A stretch of DNA of 58,578 nucleotides, taken from the NCBI GenBank assembly GCA_001275005.1, contig JWZX01003310.1, positions 1-58,578 of the forward strand, in the 5' to 3' direction. Below, one piece after another: positions 9,002 to 18,800 of this stretch. Below the pieces are notes generated by a model. That model had not been told where the DNA came from, did not search any database, and saw nothing but the letters and a program-made list of their open reading frames with translations. The DNA is from Chrysochromulina tobinii. Its lineage: Eukaryota; Haptophyta; Prymnesiales; Chrysochromulinaceae. The stretch's first letter is position 1. Every line of letters begins with the position of its first letter. Position numbers and translations under genes: made by a program.

Positions 9002-10312
9002 ATGAGCTCCCTGCGCTTCTTCGGCGCGACACATCCTCCGGGCAGCCCACCGCCGCCGGCGGACGACGATGAGGAGCTCGTGCCGCTCGCCGGCGGTGCC
9101 GCGGGCGCGGGCGGTGGTCCCAACGAAAACACCTCACGCATGCGCCGCTTCTCCATGGCACTCCAGCGAGGCGACGGGATGCGCGCCTTTGGCACGCTGC
9201 GCGAGCACGTGCGCGGGGCCGTCGCGGGCGACGCGCAGGCCCTGGCGGCTTCCCAGGAGGAGCTGGCCACGGCCGTGGCCGCCACCGCCTCGACGGGCGC
9301 CGCGGGAAACACGGCCGGCGCCGGCGCCGGCACCGCCAACGACCTGCCAACAGGCGACATCGCGGAGGTCGCGCGCTGGATGGAGGACGCGGCGCCCTCG
9401 CTGATGCTCCTCTTCGCCGTCTTCCTCTACCGGCACCTGCTCGGCATCATCACCTTCGGCTGGCTCACATCTGTGCTGCACGGCGCAAACGAACGCATGC
9501 GACGGCAGACGATGGGCAAAGAGCATCGGTCGCGTGCGGGTCTGCTCATGCTCTCGGGGCTGCTCTTCGCGCTGCTCTGCTTCGTGAGCGTCGTGCAGGC
9601 CTGGGACCGCGTCGCGCACCAGCCGAGCGCGCGCCTGCTCCACCAGCTTCAGCTGCGCCGCGTCGCCGACTTTGAAGCTGAGCCTCCGCCGATCGCCCAC
9701 CTGCTGTGGGATGTGGTGGTGGCGGATCTGGTGGCGCGCGCGGCGCTGCTGCTCGCCAAGGCGCAGCTCGCTCTCGTCTGCTTCTACGTGCTCCCGCACG
9801 GCGGCTCCGCGGGCGCCGGGCGCAGGCTGCGTCGCGTCTTCGCCTTCGTCGAGGCAGCGGGGCTTTGCTACCGTGTGCTGCTTCCCGCGCCTCTGTGGTT
9901 TCACTTCTTCTTCCACGCGGCCGAGAGCTACCCGACGGACGCATCGGTGTGGGCGTTCGGCGTGAGCCACTTCTACCTCGCCATCAAGCTCCTCTCGTTT
10001 TGCGAGCGGCTCAAGAAGGCAGTCGCCTCGGCGCAGGCCGCTGTGAGCCTCCGACTGCCCGTCGGGACGTACGCGACGCCCGAGGACATCATGGAGCTCG
10101 GCGACTCCGACGGGTGCACCATCTGCCAGGAGGAGCACTTCACAGTGCCCGTGCGCCTCGAGTGCTCGCACGTTTTCTGTGAAGATTGCATCACCTCATG
10201 GTGTGAACGCACGAGCAACCCAACGTGCCCGCTCTGCCGCGCGCCGGTGCCCGCTGCGCTCGCGCTCGCCCACTCGGACGGAAGCACGCCGCTGCTGCCC
10301 CAAGTCTTCTGA
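9002..10312 (+). CDS. RNFT1: RNFT-like transmembrane RING E3 ubiquitin ligase
   Basis: 436 residues from the ATG at 9002 (MSSLRFFGATHPPGS). The open frame extends 19 codons upstream without added conservation. A Pro/Asp-rich N-terminus is followed by several hydrophobic helices (LMLLFAVFLYRHLLGIITFG, LLFALLCFVSVVQAW, later ones near 230-330). The C-terminus is a C3HC4 RING at about 372-412 (CTICQ, CSHVFCEDC, CPLC). Multi-helix membrane part plus C-terminal RING, and the tail ending in QVF, match the RNFT1/RNFT2 family of ER-associated ubiquitin ligases. It would transfer ubiquitin to ER-membrane clients with an E2. No introns. It shares a short divergent intergenic region with the IQ gene. 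Confidence 0.85.
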   Translation: MSSLRFFGATHPPGSPPPPADDDEELVPLAGGAAGAGGGPNENTSRMRRFSMALQRGDGMRAFGTLREHVRGAVAGDAQALAASQEELATAVAATASTGAAGNTAGAGAGTANDLPTGDIAEVARWMEDAAPSLMLLFAVFLYRHLLGIITFGWLTSVLHGANERMRRQTMGKEHRSRAGLLMLSGLLFALLCFVSVVQAWDRVAHQPSARLLHQLQLRRVADFEAEPPPIAHLLWDVVVADLVARAALLLAKAQLALVCFYVLPHGGSAGAGRRLRRVFAFVEAAGLCYRVLLPAPLWFHFFFHAAESYPTDASVWAFGVSHFYLAIKLLSFCERLKKAVASAQAAVSLRLPVGTYATPEDIMELGDSDGCTICQEEHFTVPVRLECSHVFCEDCITSWCERTSNPTCPLCRAPVPAALALAHSDGSTPLLPQVF

Positions 10313-10789
10313 GTGGACTCCCTCGGCCAGACGGATCAGAAGTACAGTTACTAGCGCGAGTGTAGACGGGGTTTAAACAGGCTCTCAGACACTGTGCTCG
10401 ACGACACCATTTAATCTAGCGGCGACGACGCGGGCGCCGCGCGCGACGGCGCCTTCTACCGCCGACAGCGACATGCGCCGCCATCGCCGCATGCATCGCC
10501 GGCACATCATCGTACGCTCACCGGACCGTGGCCGGAGCGCAGGCCGGCGCGCGCCACGACAGGGCCAGTAGAGCCCTGGCTAGAACCAAGAGCGCGCATC
10601 GCGCGGCCGCGCGTGTCGCGCCCGGCCCCGGGAATTCCCATCCCACGGACACGCGCCGGCTAAAGAGCAGCCTGTTCAACCTCATATTGCACCTTGACTC
10701 CACTAGCGACTATCTTCGACTCAAGCCACGAGTGCGGCAAGGGTGGCATCTGAAATGCCGGTACTCTCAGCGCGGTGAATGCAAATCGC
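10313..10789. other. convergent intergenic region
   Basis: Lies between the 3' ends of the RING gene (plus) and the methyltransferase gene (minus). No gene or strong repeat seen; both 3' untranslated regions are presumably here. Confidence 0.5.
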
Positions 10790-11914
10790 CTAGATCCATG
10801 AGTGCGCGCGCACACCGCGCTGACGAAATTGGAGGAAGCTGGCGTACGAATCTGACAAGGTTCTCACCCCACTTGTACCCGCCGTAAACCAACTGTTTGC
10901 CCACCATTTGTCCATCCACGGGTTTCGCACATGATGTTCCCAGAAGAACTCATCGATGAATTCCAGATCGGCTGCTCCTTCAGGCGAAAGGAGGTGGTCG
11001 ACGATACCCTGCTCAGTTTCGATGTTGTCAATGTCCAACTTGAATAGGACATAGTCACCGGTGCGCGCAGTCCTACGAATGATGGTCGGGAGAAACGGAT
11101 GCGTCGTGTTGTCCTTGGCGACGGCTGCTTGGTGAAACCGTACGCGGCTGGCCCATGCGTCTGGTACTGTTTTGAGGAACCGTTTAGGGTCTGTGGTTGG
11201 CTCCCACGCCTCGACGAAATCAAAGTCAATGCCATGCCGCGCCCACAAGGTAGTGAAGAAATCGAGGGACGCGCCGCCCAACCCCACGTTCCAACTCGAT
11301 GCTCCGGCATCAAAGTAGTACGCGCGCTGTCCCAAAAGTAGGTTGGGGACTGGCACTATGTACGAGCGCTCATCGTTTCTGATTCTGGGATCGCCCGCTC
11401 GCTGGCAGCCGTTGAGTGGGTGCCGCAGGTGCGATACCAGTGGTTCGATGTACTCCACCGTGCGTTCCAACGTGCAGTCGTTGACAAACTCAAGCTGGGA
11501 GAATATGGCCGGGTTTCGGGGCATCAAAGGTAAAGGCTTTGGATCATGTTGTGCGAGGCCGGCAGGCCTTTTGTCGGTGAGTCGACCTGTTTGTTTGTTC
11601 AACCACATCGTTTGCACTGTGTCGTCAAGTGCACACCAGATTGGATCATCGTAGTGCACTGCGCAGGTCGAATTTAGGAAAGCGTGGATTTGTGCAGCCT
11701 GGGAATTGACCGCTGAGCAGAGAGAACCAAGCGACCCCTGCCACTCGCCTATGTTGTCAAGCCAAAGCTGTTCCCAAGGCGAAGAAGTATATCGCAGGAA
11801 GCGCTTCAGCTGGCAAGGACCTTTTGGGGTTGGTGCCGAATCGGCTCCTATGACCGTCCCAGAGGGCGGCCTCATGTAGCGTTGTGAGAGCTCCCTTGCT
11901 GTGTGCATATCCAT
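10790..11914 (-). CDS. FkbM-like SAM-dependent methyltransferase domain protein
   Basis: 374 residues from the ATG at 11914. The central and C-terminal parts have a Rossmann-methyltransferase rhythm. YYFDAGASSW at about 200 stands in the usual SAM-binding position. It is followed by FDFVEAWEPTTDPKRF (acidic end of strand 2 region), RVRFHQAAVAKD and DYVLFKLDIDNIE, a segment typical of FkbM-type domains. After that comes LEFIDEFFWEHHVRN. The family methylates sugars or other small acceptors; the acceptor here is unknown. No clear signal peptide or transmembrane helix, no introns. GC is slightly lower than in neighbouring genes. Confidence 0.6.
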   Translation of the reverse strand: MDMHTARELSQRYMRPPSGTVIGADSAPTPKGPCQLKRFLRYTSSPWEQLWLDNIGEWQGSLGSLCSAVNSQAAQIHAFLNSTCAVHYDDPIWCALDDTVQTMWLNKQTGRLTDKRPAGLAQHDPKPLPLMPRNPAIFSQLEFVNDCTLERTVEYIEPLVSHLRHPLNGCQRAGDPRIRNDERSYIVPVPNLLLGQRAYYFDAGASSWNVGLGGASLDFFTTLWARHGIDFDFVEAWEPTTDPKRFLKTVPDAWASRVRFHQAAVAKDNTTHPFLPTIIRRTARTGDYVLFKLDIDNIETEQGIVDHLLSPEGAADLEFIDEFFWEHHVRNPWMDKWWANSWFTAGTSGVRTLSDSYASFLQFRQRGVRAHSWI

Positions 11915-12323
11915 CTGCGAACTGGACTCTTAGCACCTGCCACAACCGCCGCACTCGCCTGGCACCACGCAAAGTGCTTGCCAAGGCCAGTATTTGATCG
12001 GTGCCGAGGGCGTGTGAGCGAGCACGCGCGAGCGGCGCATACACAGGTCGACTGATGATTGAATCCCTCATCAAGGGCTCCTAGGCCGAGCTCTCGCGGC
12101 AGGGCTCCCCGCACAGTGGGGGAAAAGTACCTTTGGATGAGTGTGAGAGCCCTCATGGCTGGATATTTGTGATCACACTGACGCGCTATCGACGTCCGAG
12201 TGCAAATAGTCCAAAGTGCAAAGAAGTCCAAAGACCCTGGAGCTCATCTGATACTGAACAAAGAACAAAGATCAAAGTACATCGTATGACAAAATACACC
12301 GCCCATGGCATTGCCTACCGCTT
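11915..12323. other. non-coding gap
   Basis: Between the methyltransferase start and the 3' end of the small membrane-protein gene. Overlapping short open frames on both strands show no recognisable protein features. Nothing further seen. Confidence 0.4.
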
Positions 12324-12692
12324 TCAACGTCGCGGCGACACGTCCTCCGTGGAAGCGGTTCGGAACCGTATCAAGGCGGGGCTGGGGTCGGCGTCGCTGC
12401 TCGCGTCCGTGTTATACATGATGGTGCTGGCGATCCCATAAGCGAAGAACGTGGCGACCCAAAACGCAGGCCGGTAGGTTGCCGGTAGCCTTCGCGATCC
12501 GAGGATGCCGGCGGGAAGTATTGCAAAAGGTGCGAAGGTGGCGACTCTTCGAGCGCCGTATGAATCCGAATCACCCAACACCGCCTTGCCTCTAGAGGCA
12601 AAGTGCGCCCGGTAGGCATGCGCTCCCACGACCGGTCGCTCGTCTTGTTCAGGCGATCGCGGCTTGCGCCATTCGTAGCGCGCCTCGGCCAT
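12324..12692 (-). CDS. small putative membrane protein
   Basis: 122 residues from the ATG at 12692 (MAEARYEWRKPRSPEQ). A hydrophilic N-terminus is followed by two hydrophobic stretches, FAPFAILPAGILG and FWVATFFAYGIASTIMY, then a polar tail. No family recognised. Size and hydropathy would fit a small organelle-membrane subunit, but this is inference. It is on the same strand as both neighbours and ends well clear of them. A shorter overlapping frame on the plus strand looks less protein-like. Confidence 0.45.
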   Translation of the reverse strand: MAEARYEWRKPRSPEQDERPVVGAHAYRAHFASRGKAVLGDSDSYGARRVATFAPFAILPAGILGSRRLPATYRPAFWVATFFAYGIASTIMYNTDASSDADPSPALIRFRTASTEDVSPRR

Positions 12693-12821
12693 GACGTTCG
12701 GCCGGGCCTCTACCTCGGTTGACGTTTCCCGCCGAAGGGACGTGTGAAGTCACTTTCGACCTGTGTCTCCAAATATAAAAAGAAGTCTCCACACCTCTGA
12801 ACGTGAGAATGATGACTATGC

Positions 12822-15800
12822 CTAAGGCTTCTTCTGCCCTTCGAGCAAGAAGAGGGCGACGCCACGCCAGTAGCAGAAGGCGGGGTGCTCGTACTGAGCG
12901 ACTCCGAGCGTCGGGTTGTAGTACATCGGAGCTTGCGCGCCCGCCACGGCGCCCGACGGCTCAGCAGGCGCCTCCAGCCACCCGAGGGGCAGCCCCGAGC
13001 ACACGGCCGCCGACGCTAGCCACAGAAGCTGAGGGTGCGTGCGCAAGGGCACGCCAAGATACACAGAGGCCGCGTGGAGCTCGTGCAACGAGATTGGGCG
13101 GATGCCGAGGGCGGCTATACGCGCCTCGAGGCTCGCCGTGCACAGGCGCGCCGCGGCGGCGTCGGGTGGCTCGCCCGATGCACGCAGAGCCTCGAGCGTC
13201 TCGAGAGTGAGCGCCTTGGCCGACGGCTCCTGCTGGAAGGGTGGCATGATCTCGCTGCTGATGAAGGGGCAATCAGGCAGCGCCTCCTCCAGACTGGTCG
13301 TGCGCTGTCCGCTCACCATGTTGATGAAGGGGCAATCAGGCAGCGCCTCCTCCAGACTGGTCGTGTGCAGGCCGCTCACCATGTCGACGAGCCACGTGCC
13401 GCCGAGAGAGCCGCCCTGGCGAGTACTAGAGCCTTGTACCAGTGGGGAAGTGCCGGCGCGTGCCGCCTCTGTGATCGGTTCCGCTGCCGTTGGGGATGAC
13501 GCGTCGGCGCGTTGGCCGGTAGGGCTACCGGCACGACGCTCGAGCGCGGCGCCGTTCTGGGCGGCGCCGTTCTGGGCGGTGGCGGGGGCAGAGCCGTCCG
13601 CGAACCCTTCCGCCTCGGGCGGCGGCGCAAACTCCATCCAGCGCAGGTGGAGCAGCTTCGCGTTCGGAGGCTCTTCATGGAACTTTCGTGGTACTCGCTG
13701 GTATGCCCGGAGCAGAGGATGCACCGCGCTTATGGCGCCGCTGAGCGTGTTCTGATAGCCCTGTGGACTTTGCTTCCAGGGTGGCGGTAGCGGCGCCGCC
13801 GCAAAGGCGACTGCGCACCAGAGCTTGGGCACATCCGTCGGCATCGAGGGCTTCAGAGAGTACCTATGAGGGGAAGAGAGGGCGTCGTGGTGAGCACTTG
13901 CATGCTGAGGAGGGCAGGAGGGCTTGAGAGCGTACCCGAGGGCCTCGGCTGCCCGGCGCACGTGCGCCGGCTGCAGGGGTAGCTGTATGGCAGCGGGCGC
14001 CAGGCATAAGAGGGCGCGCAGCTCGCCAAGGTGCCCCTTGAGTGGACGCGAGCTCTGGAGGAGAGGCGTTGCGATCGTCCCCTGCGCCGGATGTGCCCAC
14101 GGCGACGCTTGCTCTCGGGTCAGCGCCGTGGTGGGCACTTGCATGCTGGCCCGCGGGGGCGACGCTTGCTCTCGGGTCAGCGCCGTGGTGGGCACTTGCA
14201 TGCTGGCCCGCGGGGGCGACGCTTGCTCTCGGGCCAGCGCTGCCGCGGCGGCCGTTGCCGCCTCCACGGCCTCCGCCTCCACTTGCTTCGCAGCGAGCGA
14301 GATGGCGAGCGCGAGAGCGCGTCGTTGCATCCGAGCCTTGCGACACACCTGTGGGGACGTGAGGGCGCCGTGGTGAGCACTTGCATGCGGGGCGAGAGCG
14401 CGTCGTTGCATCCGAGCCTTGCGACACACCTCGACGTAGACTGAGCGTCGCCAGCACACGGGCGGCGGCGGCGGCGGCGGCGGCGGATGCGTGCGCGCCG
14501 TCGTGGGCAGCGCGAGCTCGGCCATCGAGATTGAGCCCGCCAGCCGATGGCACAGGCGCCGCGCCTGCTTAGCCATGGTCGCCGCCGGGCGCAGCGCCGC
14601 TCGCTCCGCGACCACCGAGGCCAACTCTGCATGCAAACGGGGAGGCAATAGGGAGGCAATTAGGGAGGCAATTAGGGAGGCAATTAGGGAGGCAATTAGG
14701 GAGGCAATTAGGGAGGCAATTAGGGAGGCAATTAGAGTGGCACTCACCTGCATGCAAATGGGTCTGCAGCTCGTCGAGGGCGTGTGGCTTGTACTCGAGC
14801 ACGCCGGCGCGCTTGCGCCGGACGCACTCCATGAATGTATGGGTGCCTCGTACCTATGTGGGGAAGAGCGGGCCCCGTGGTTAGCATTTGCATGCAGAAA
14901 CGCACTCCATGAATGTATGAGTGCCTCGTACAGGTGGGTTTAGCCCTGCGCAATTAGAGGGGCAATTAGAGGCAATTAGAGGCAATTAGAGGCAATTACC
15001 GGTGGGTTGAGCCCTGCGCAGTAGAAGCAGATCTGGCTGAGCGTTGTGGTGAGCGCTCCTCCCTCGGCCTCCGCTGGCTGGCTGCTCACGGCACGCGTCG
15101 CCTCGTTGGCAGCACCAGTAATGGCGTCGGACCCCTTGGGGACGCCTCCCCCCTTGGGGTCGCCTCCCCCGCTGGTGACGCCTCCGCTATTGGGGACGCG
15201 CCCCGTTTTCACAAGTGCATCCGCTTCGGCCTCGAGGCGAGCCAGCGTCTTCTCGGCGTCCGACGTGTTCAGCCTGAGTTTCTTTGCATCCTTGATGGTC
15301 TTCTTGAGCACGTCAATGTCAAGATCACCAGCTGCAGCAGCCGCAGCCGCAGCCGCAGCCGCACTGGACTTTGCCGCGCTCGCCCGGGCCTTTGCCGCGC
15401 GCGCCGCCGACGAGTGCGACCCCATCCGAAAGTTCCACTCGCGGTCCACGCAGAGCTCCGGCCGGTTGGGTACCTGTGGGGAGGGGTGAGGGCGCCGTGG
15501 TGAGCGCTTGCATGCCGACGAGCAGCACCCCATTTGGACGCAGGGCTCCGGCCGGTTGGGTACCGGTATTTCGTCCCACTTGGAGAGCTCGTCGCTCTGC
15601 TCGATGACGTGGCACACGGCCAGCGCCGCCCGCCGCGCCTCGAGCAGCCCAGCACGGCGCTGCTTGAGCTCCGATGATCTCCGAAGGGTTTCGTCCACCG
15701 CGTCCATCTGCTCCTCGAAGAGCCGTTGCGCCGCCGTCGGCTCGTCTTTTGACGAAGCCCGCCGTGCCACGCGCTCGACGCCGGCGCCCACGAGCACGCC

Positions 15801-18800
15801 ACCGGCGCCGCCTTGGGCACCATCCAGCGCGCCGCCTCCGGAGCCGCCGAGCTCGTAGCTGGCTTCGTCAGCCGCCTCCTCGCCGGCGCTCGGGCGCTCG
15901 TCACGGCGCGCATGCAGCCACTCGATGGCGCCACGCGTATAGAACCATCGCTGGGTGGATCCACGAAGCGCGAGGCGTTCCACGTCGAGGGCGGCAAGGG
16001 CGGCTGTGGCTTCTCGTGCCTCGGTGCGCGCGTCTTCGAGTGTGCCCTGGAGGGTAAGGGTAAGGGTAAGGGTAAGGGTTTGGTTTAGGGTTAGCGTCCT
16101 CGAGTGTGCTCTGGAGCGTAGGCGACGCTTCGATGGCGGCGCGTGAGAGGTCATCACTAATCATCACAAGCACTCCAATGATACTCGGAGCTCATCGTTG
16201 GCAATCAAGGGCTAATCAAGGGTGAGCGTGGGAGGTCATCACTCATCGTACCTGGAGCGTTGGCACTTCGGCCGCGACGGCGAGGTGGGCGGGACGGACG
16301 GAGATCACCTCGAGATTGAGCTTCGCGACCCCGAGCTCGCGCGAGGTTGTGGCAAGAGCCTGCATAGCCATGAGCACGGCGGTCATCAGAGCTACCCAGA
16401 GGGGCAATGAAGGTCATCACTAGCAATCAAGGTCATCACTAGCAATCAAGGTGATCACTATCAATCAAGGTCATCACTATCAATCAAGGTCATCACCTCC
16501 GGCTCGAAAGAGTTTGTCTTCCCCACCTCGCCGGTCATCAGACGCATCAGCTCGTTCACCGCCTCCACGGCCGCCTCCGCCGGCGGCTCCACGCTCTCAT
16601 CAGTGCTGGACGCGACGCTGCCGAACCCTCTGTGCTTGGTCGCTCCCGGAGAGTGCACGGGCGAATGGACTGGTGACGTGGCCCTCAAGGTCGGTGACGT
16701 GGCCCTCAAGGTCGGTGACGTGGCCCTCAAGGTTGGTGACGTGGCCCTCGAGAGGAGGGCTGTGGGGAGAATCTGCACCGTGAGCAGATATCGATCTCGG
16801 GCGGGCTGCTTCACCTGTGGGGACGTGAGGGCGCCGTGGTGAGCACTTGCATGCGGGGCGAGAGCAGATATCGATCTCGGGCGGGCTGCTTCACCTCGGC
16901 GATGCGCAGCCAATCATATGCAATCAGACGCAATCAGACGCAATCAAGGGCGGGCTGCTTCACCTCGGCGATGCGCAGCGTCACAAGGTGAGCATCCGCA
17001 TGCCACCAGCCGAGAAGGTCAGCCACGCACACATGGCCGACGCTGTCGTCAAAGGCACGCGTGATGGCCTCGCTTTGACGTCGCCCGGATGCCGCGAGCA
17101 GCAAGCTTGCCTCGGCCTCGACACGCCTCACCAGAACCCGGGATGGCAGGCCCGCGGCATAGGCCACACAGCGGCGCAGAAAGTCCTCGCGCTCCGTCAG
17201 GGCGCGCAGCCGGGCGCGCTCGCCTGATGAGGGACGCAATCAGACGCAATCAGACGCAATCAGACGCAATCAGACGCAATCAGACGCAATCAGACGCAAT
17301 CAAGGGAGCTTACGGCACACGAGCGCCGCCCGGAGGGCCGCCTGCCGTTGCATGCGCAATCTCGAGAGCTCGAGATCGAGATCTCGCCGCCGGAGCTCAG
17401 TGAGCAGCCGCAGCGCGCCGAGCGACTGGCCGGCGCGCTCGAGGGCGTCGTGCTGAGCGCCGTCGGACGCGCCGTCCGCCTCGTCGGCGCTCGGGACGGC
17501 GCCGTCCGCCTGCAGCTCGGCCAGGCGCGCGCGCGTCTGGGCCGCGCGCTCGTCCAGCGCCGTGCTGAGCGCCGCGCCGCGCGCCGTTCTGGGCACATCG
17601 AGTTCGAGCAGCTCGGCGAGGAGCTTGTGGCGTGCGCGCTCCATCTGTGGGGAAGGGGGGGGGCGCCGTGGTGAGCACGTGCATGCAGGGCGGGGGCGTC
17701 CAAGCAGCTTGCGGCGCCGTGGTGAGCGCGCGCGCCGCTCCACACCTGGTTGCTCTCCTCCGCGGTCGAGAGGGCCGCCGCGTCGGCCAGCCTTGCCACC
17801 GCCTCGGCCTCGACCGCACGCAACCGAGCCCGGAGCGCTGGAATGATTCCCCACAGGGCCTCGACCGCCGGAAAGCGAGCCGCGAGCGTCGACGCGCACT
17901 CGGCGATGCCGCGCAGCTCGGCGGCGTGGGCGATCAAGGTGTGGGCGGCCGCATGGGCTGCGTCGAGCTTCGAGGCGAATAGCATCGAGGTGGACAGGGC
18001 GGAGGTGGCGGCGGAGAGGCCGGGAGATCGCACCTCGTGGCTGAGCATCTTCGCCTCGATCTCGGCTCGGAGATCGCGGAGCTCGCGAAAGATCTCGTCG
18101 TGCGGCGCCGAGATGGGCGCCGAGTTAGGCGCCGAGTTGGGCGCCGCTATGGCCTCGGTCCTCTCGGCGAGCGTCGTCCTGAGCGCCTCGCACAGCTGGA
18201 GCCGCGCCCCGAGCGAGCTCAGCTCGAGATCGCGCTTTTGACGAACCTTGCGCGCTGCACTGATCTGCCTGCCGAGGGCCGCCGCTGCCGCCCCGGGTGG
18301 GGGCACCGCTCGCCCGTCGACGAAGACGGTGGCGCCCGAGCGCGCGCCCGCCGCCGCCGTCGCCGATCGGATGACCGTCCCCTTCCATGCGCCGCTCCGC
18401 TGGCCCTTGGGAGTGGCGTGACGGGAGTCGCCGAGGGAGCTACGGTGGGCCGTTGGGCTGCCGCTACGGTGGGCCGTTGGGCTGACGAAACGGTCAGCTG
18501 ATGGGCTACCGGGATGGCTGCTCGATGCGCCGCCCGCGCCTCCGTCGGGGTCGGCGCTTCCCCCGTCGGGCGCTCGGCGCGGCGCGAGCCCGATCGATGC
18601 ATGCACGCTCTCAAGCTGGTGACTCGCCACTTCCCACAGAAGCTCCCGCAACGCCGCCCAACCCATCCGCTGCCGCTCCGCCGCGCGCAGCTCGAGCCAC
18701 GGGCCCGTTGTCCCACCTGATGATGCATGCACTCATGATGAGCGAGGCAATCATGATGAGGGAGGCACTCAGGATGAGGGAGGCAATCATGACGAGGGAG

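Noticed and set aside
13258-13379. Splicing of the 63-nt duplication as a family B intron
   Set aside because: The best donor/acceptor pair leaves 122 nt, which would break the frame. Retention gives the observed 2,739-codon frame.
16053-16093. True chromosome end or assembly junction at the telomere-like tract
   Set aside because: The tract is about 40 nt, degenerate, and coding sequence continues in one frame on both sides.
17224-17313. CRISPR-like direct repeats
   Set aside because: Decamer repeats without unique spacers, with GT...AG borders in a eukaryotic gene; they are an intron.
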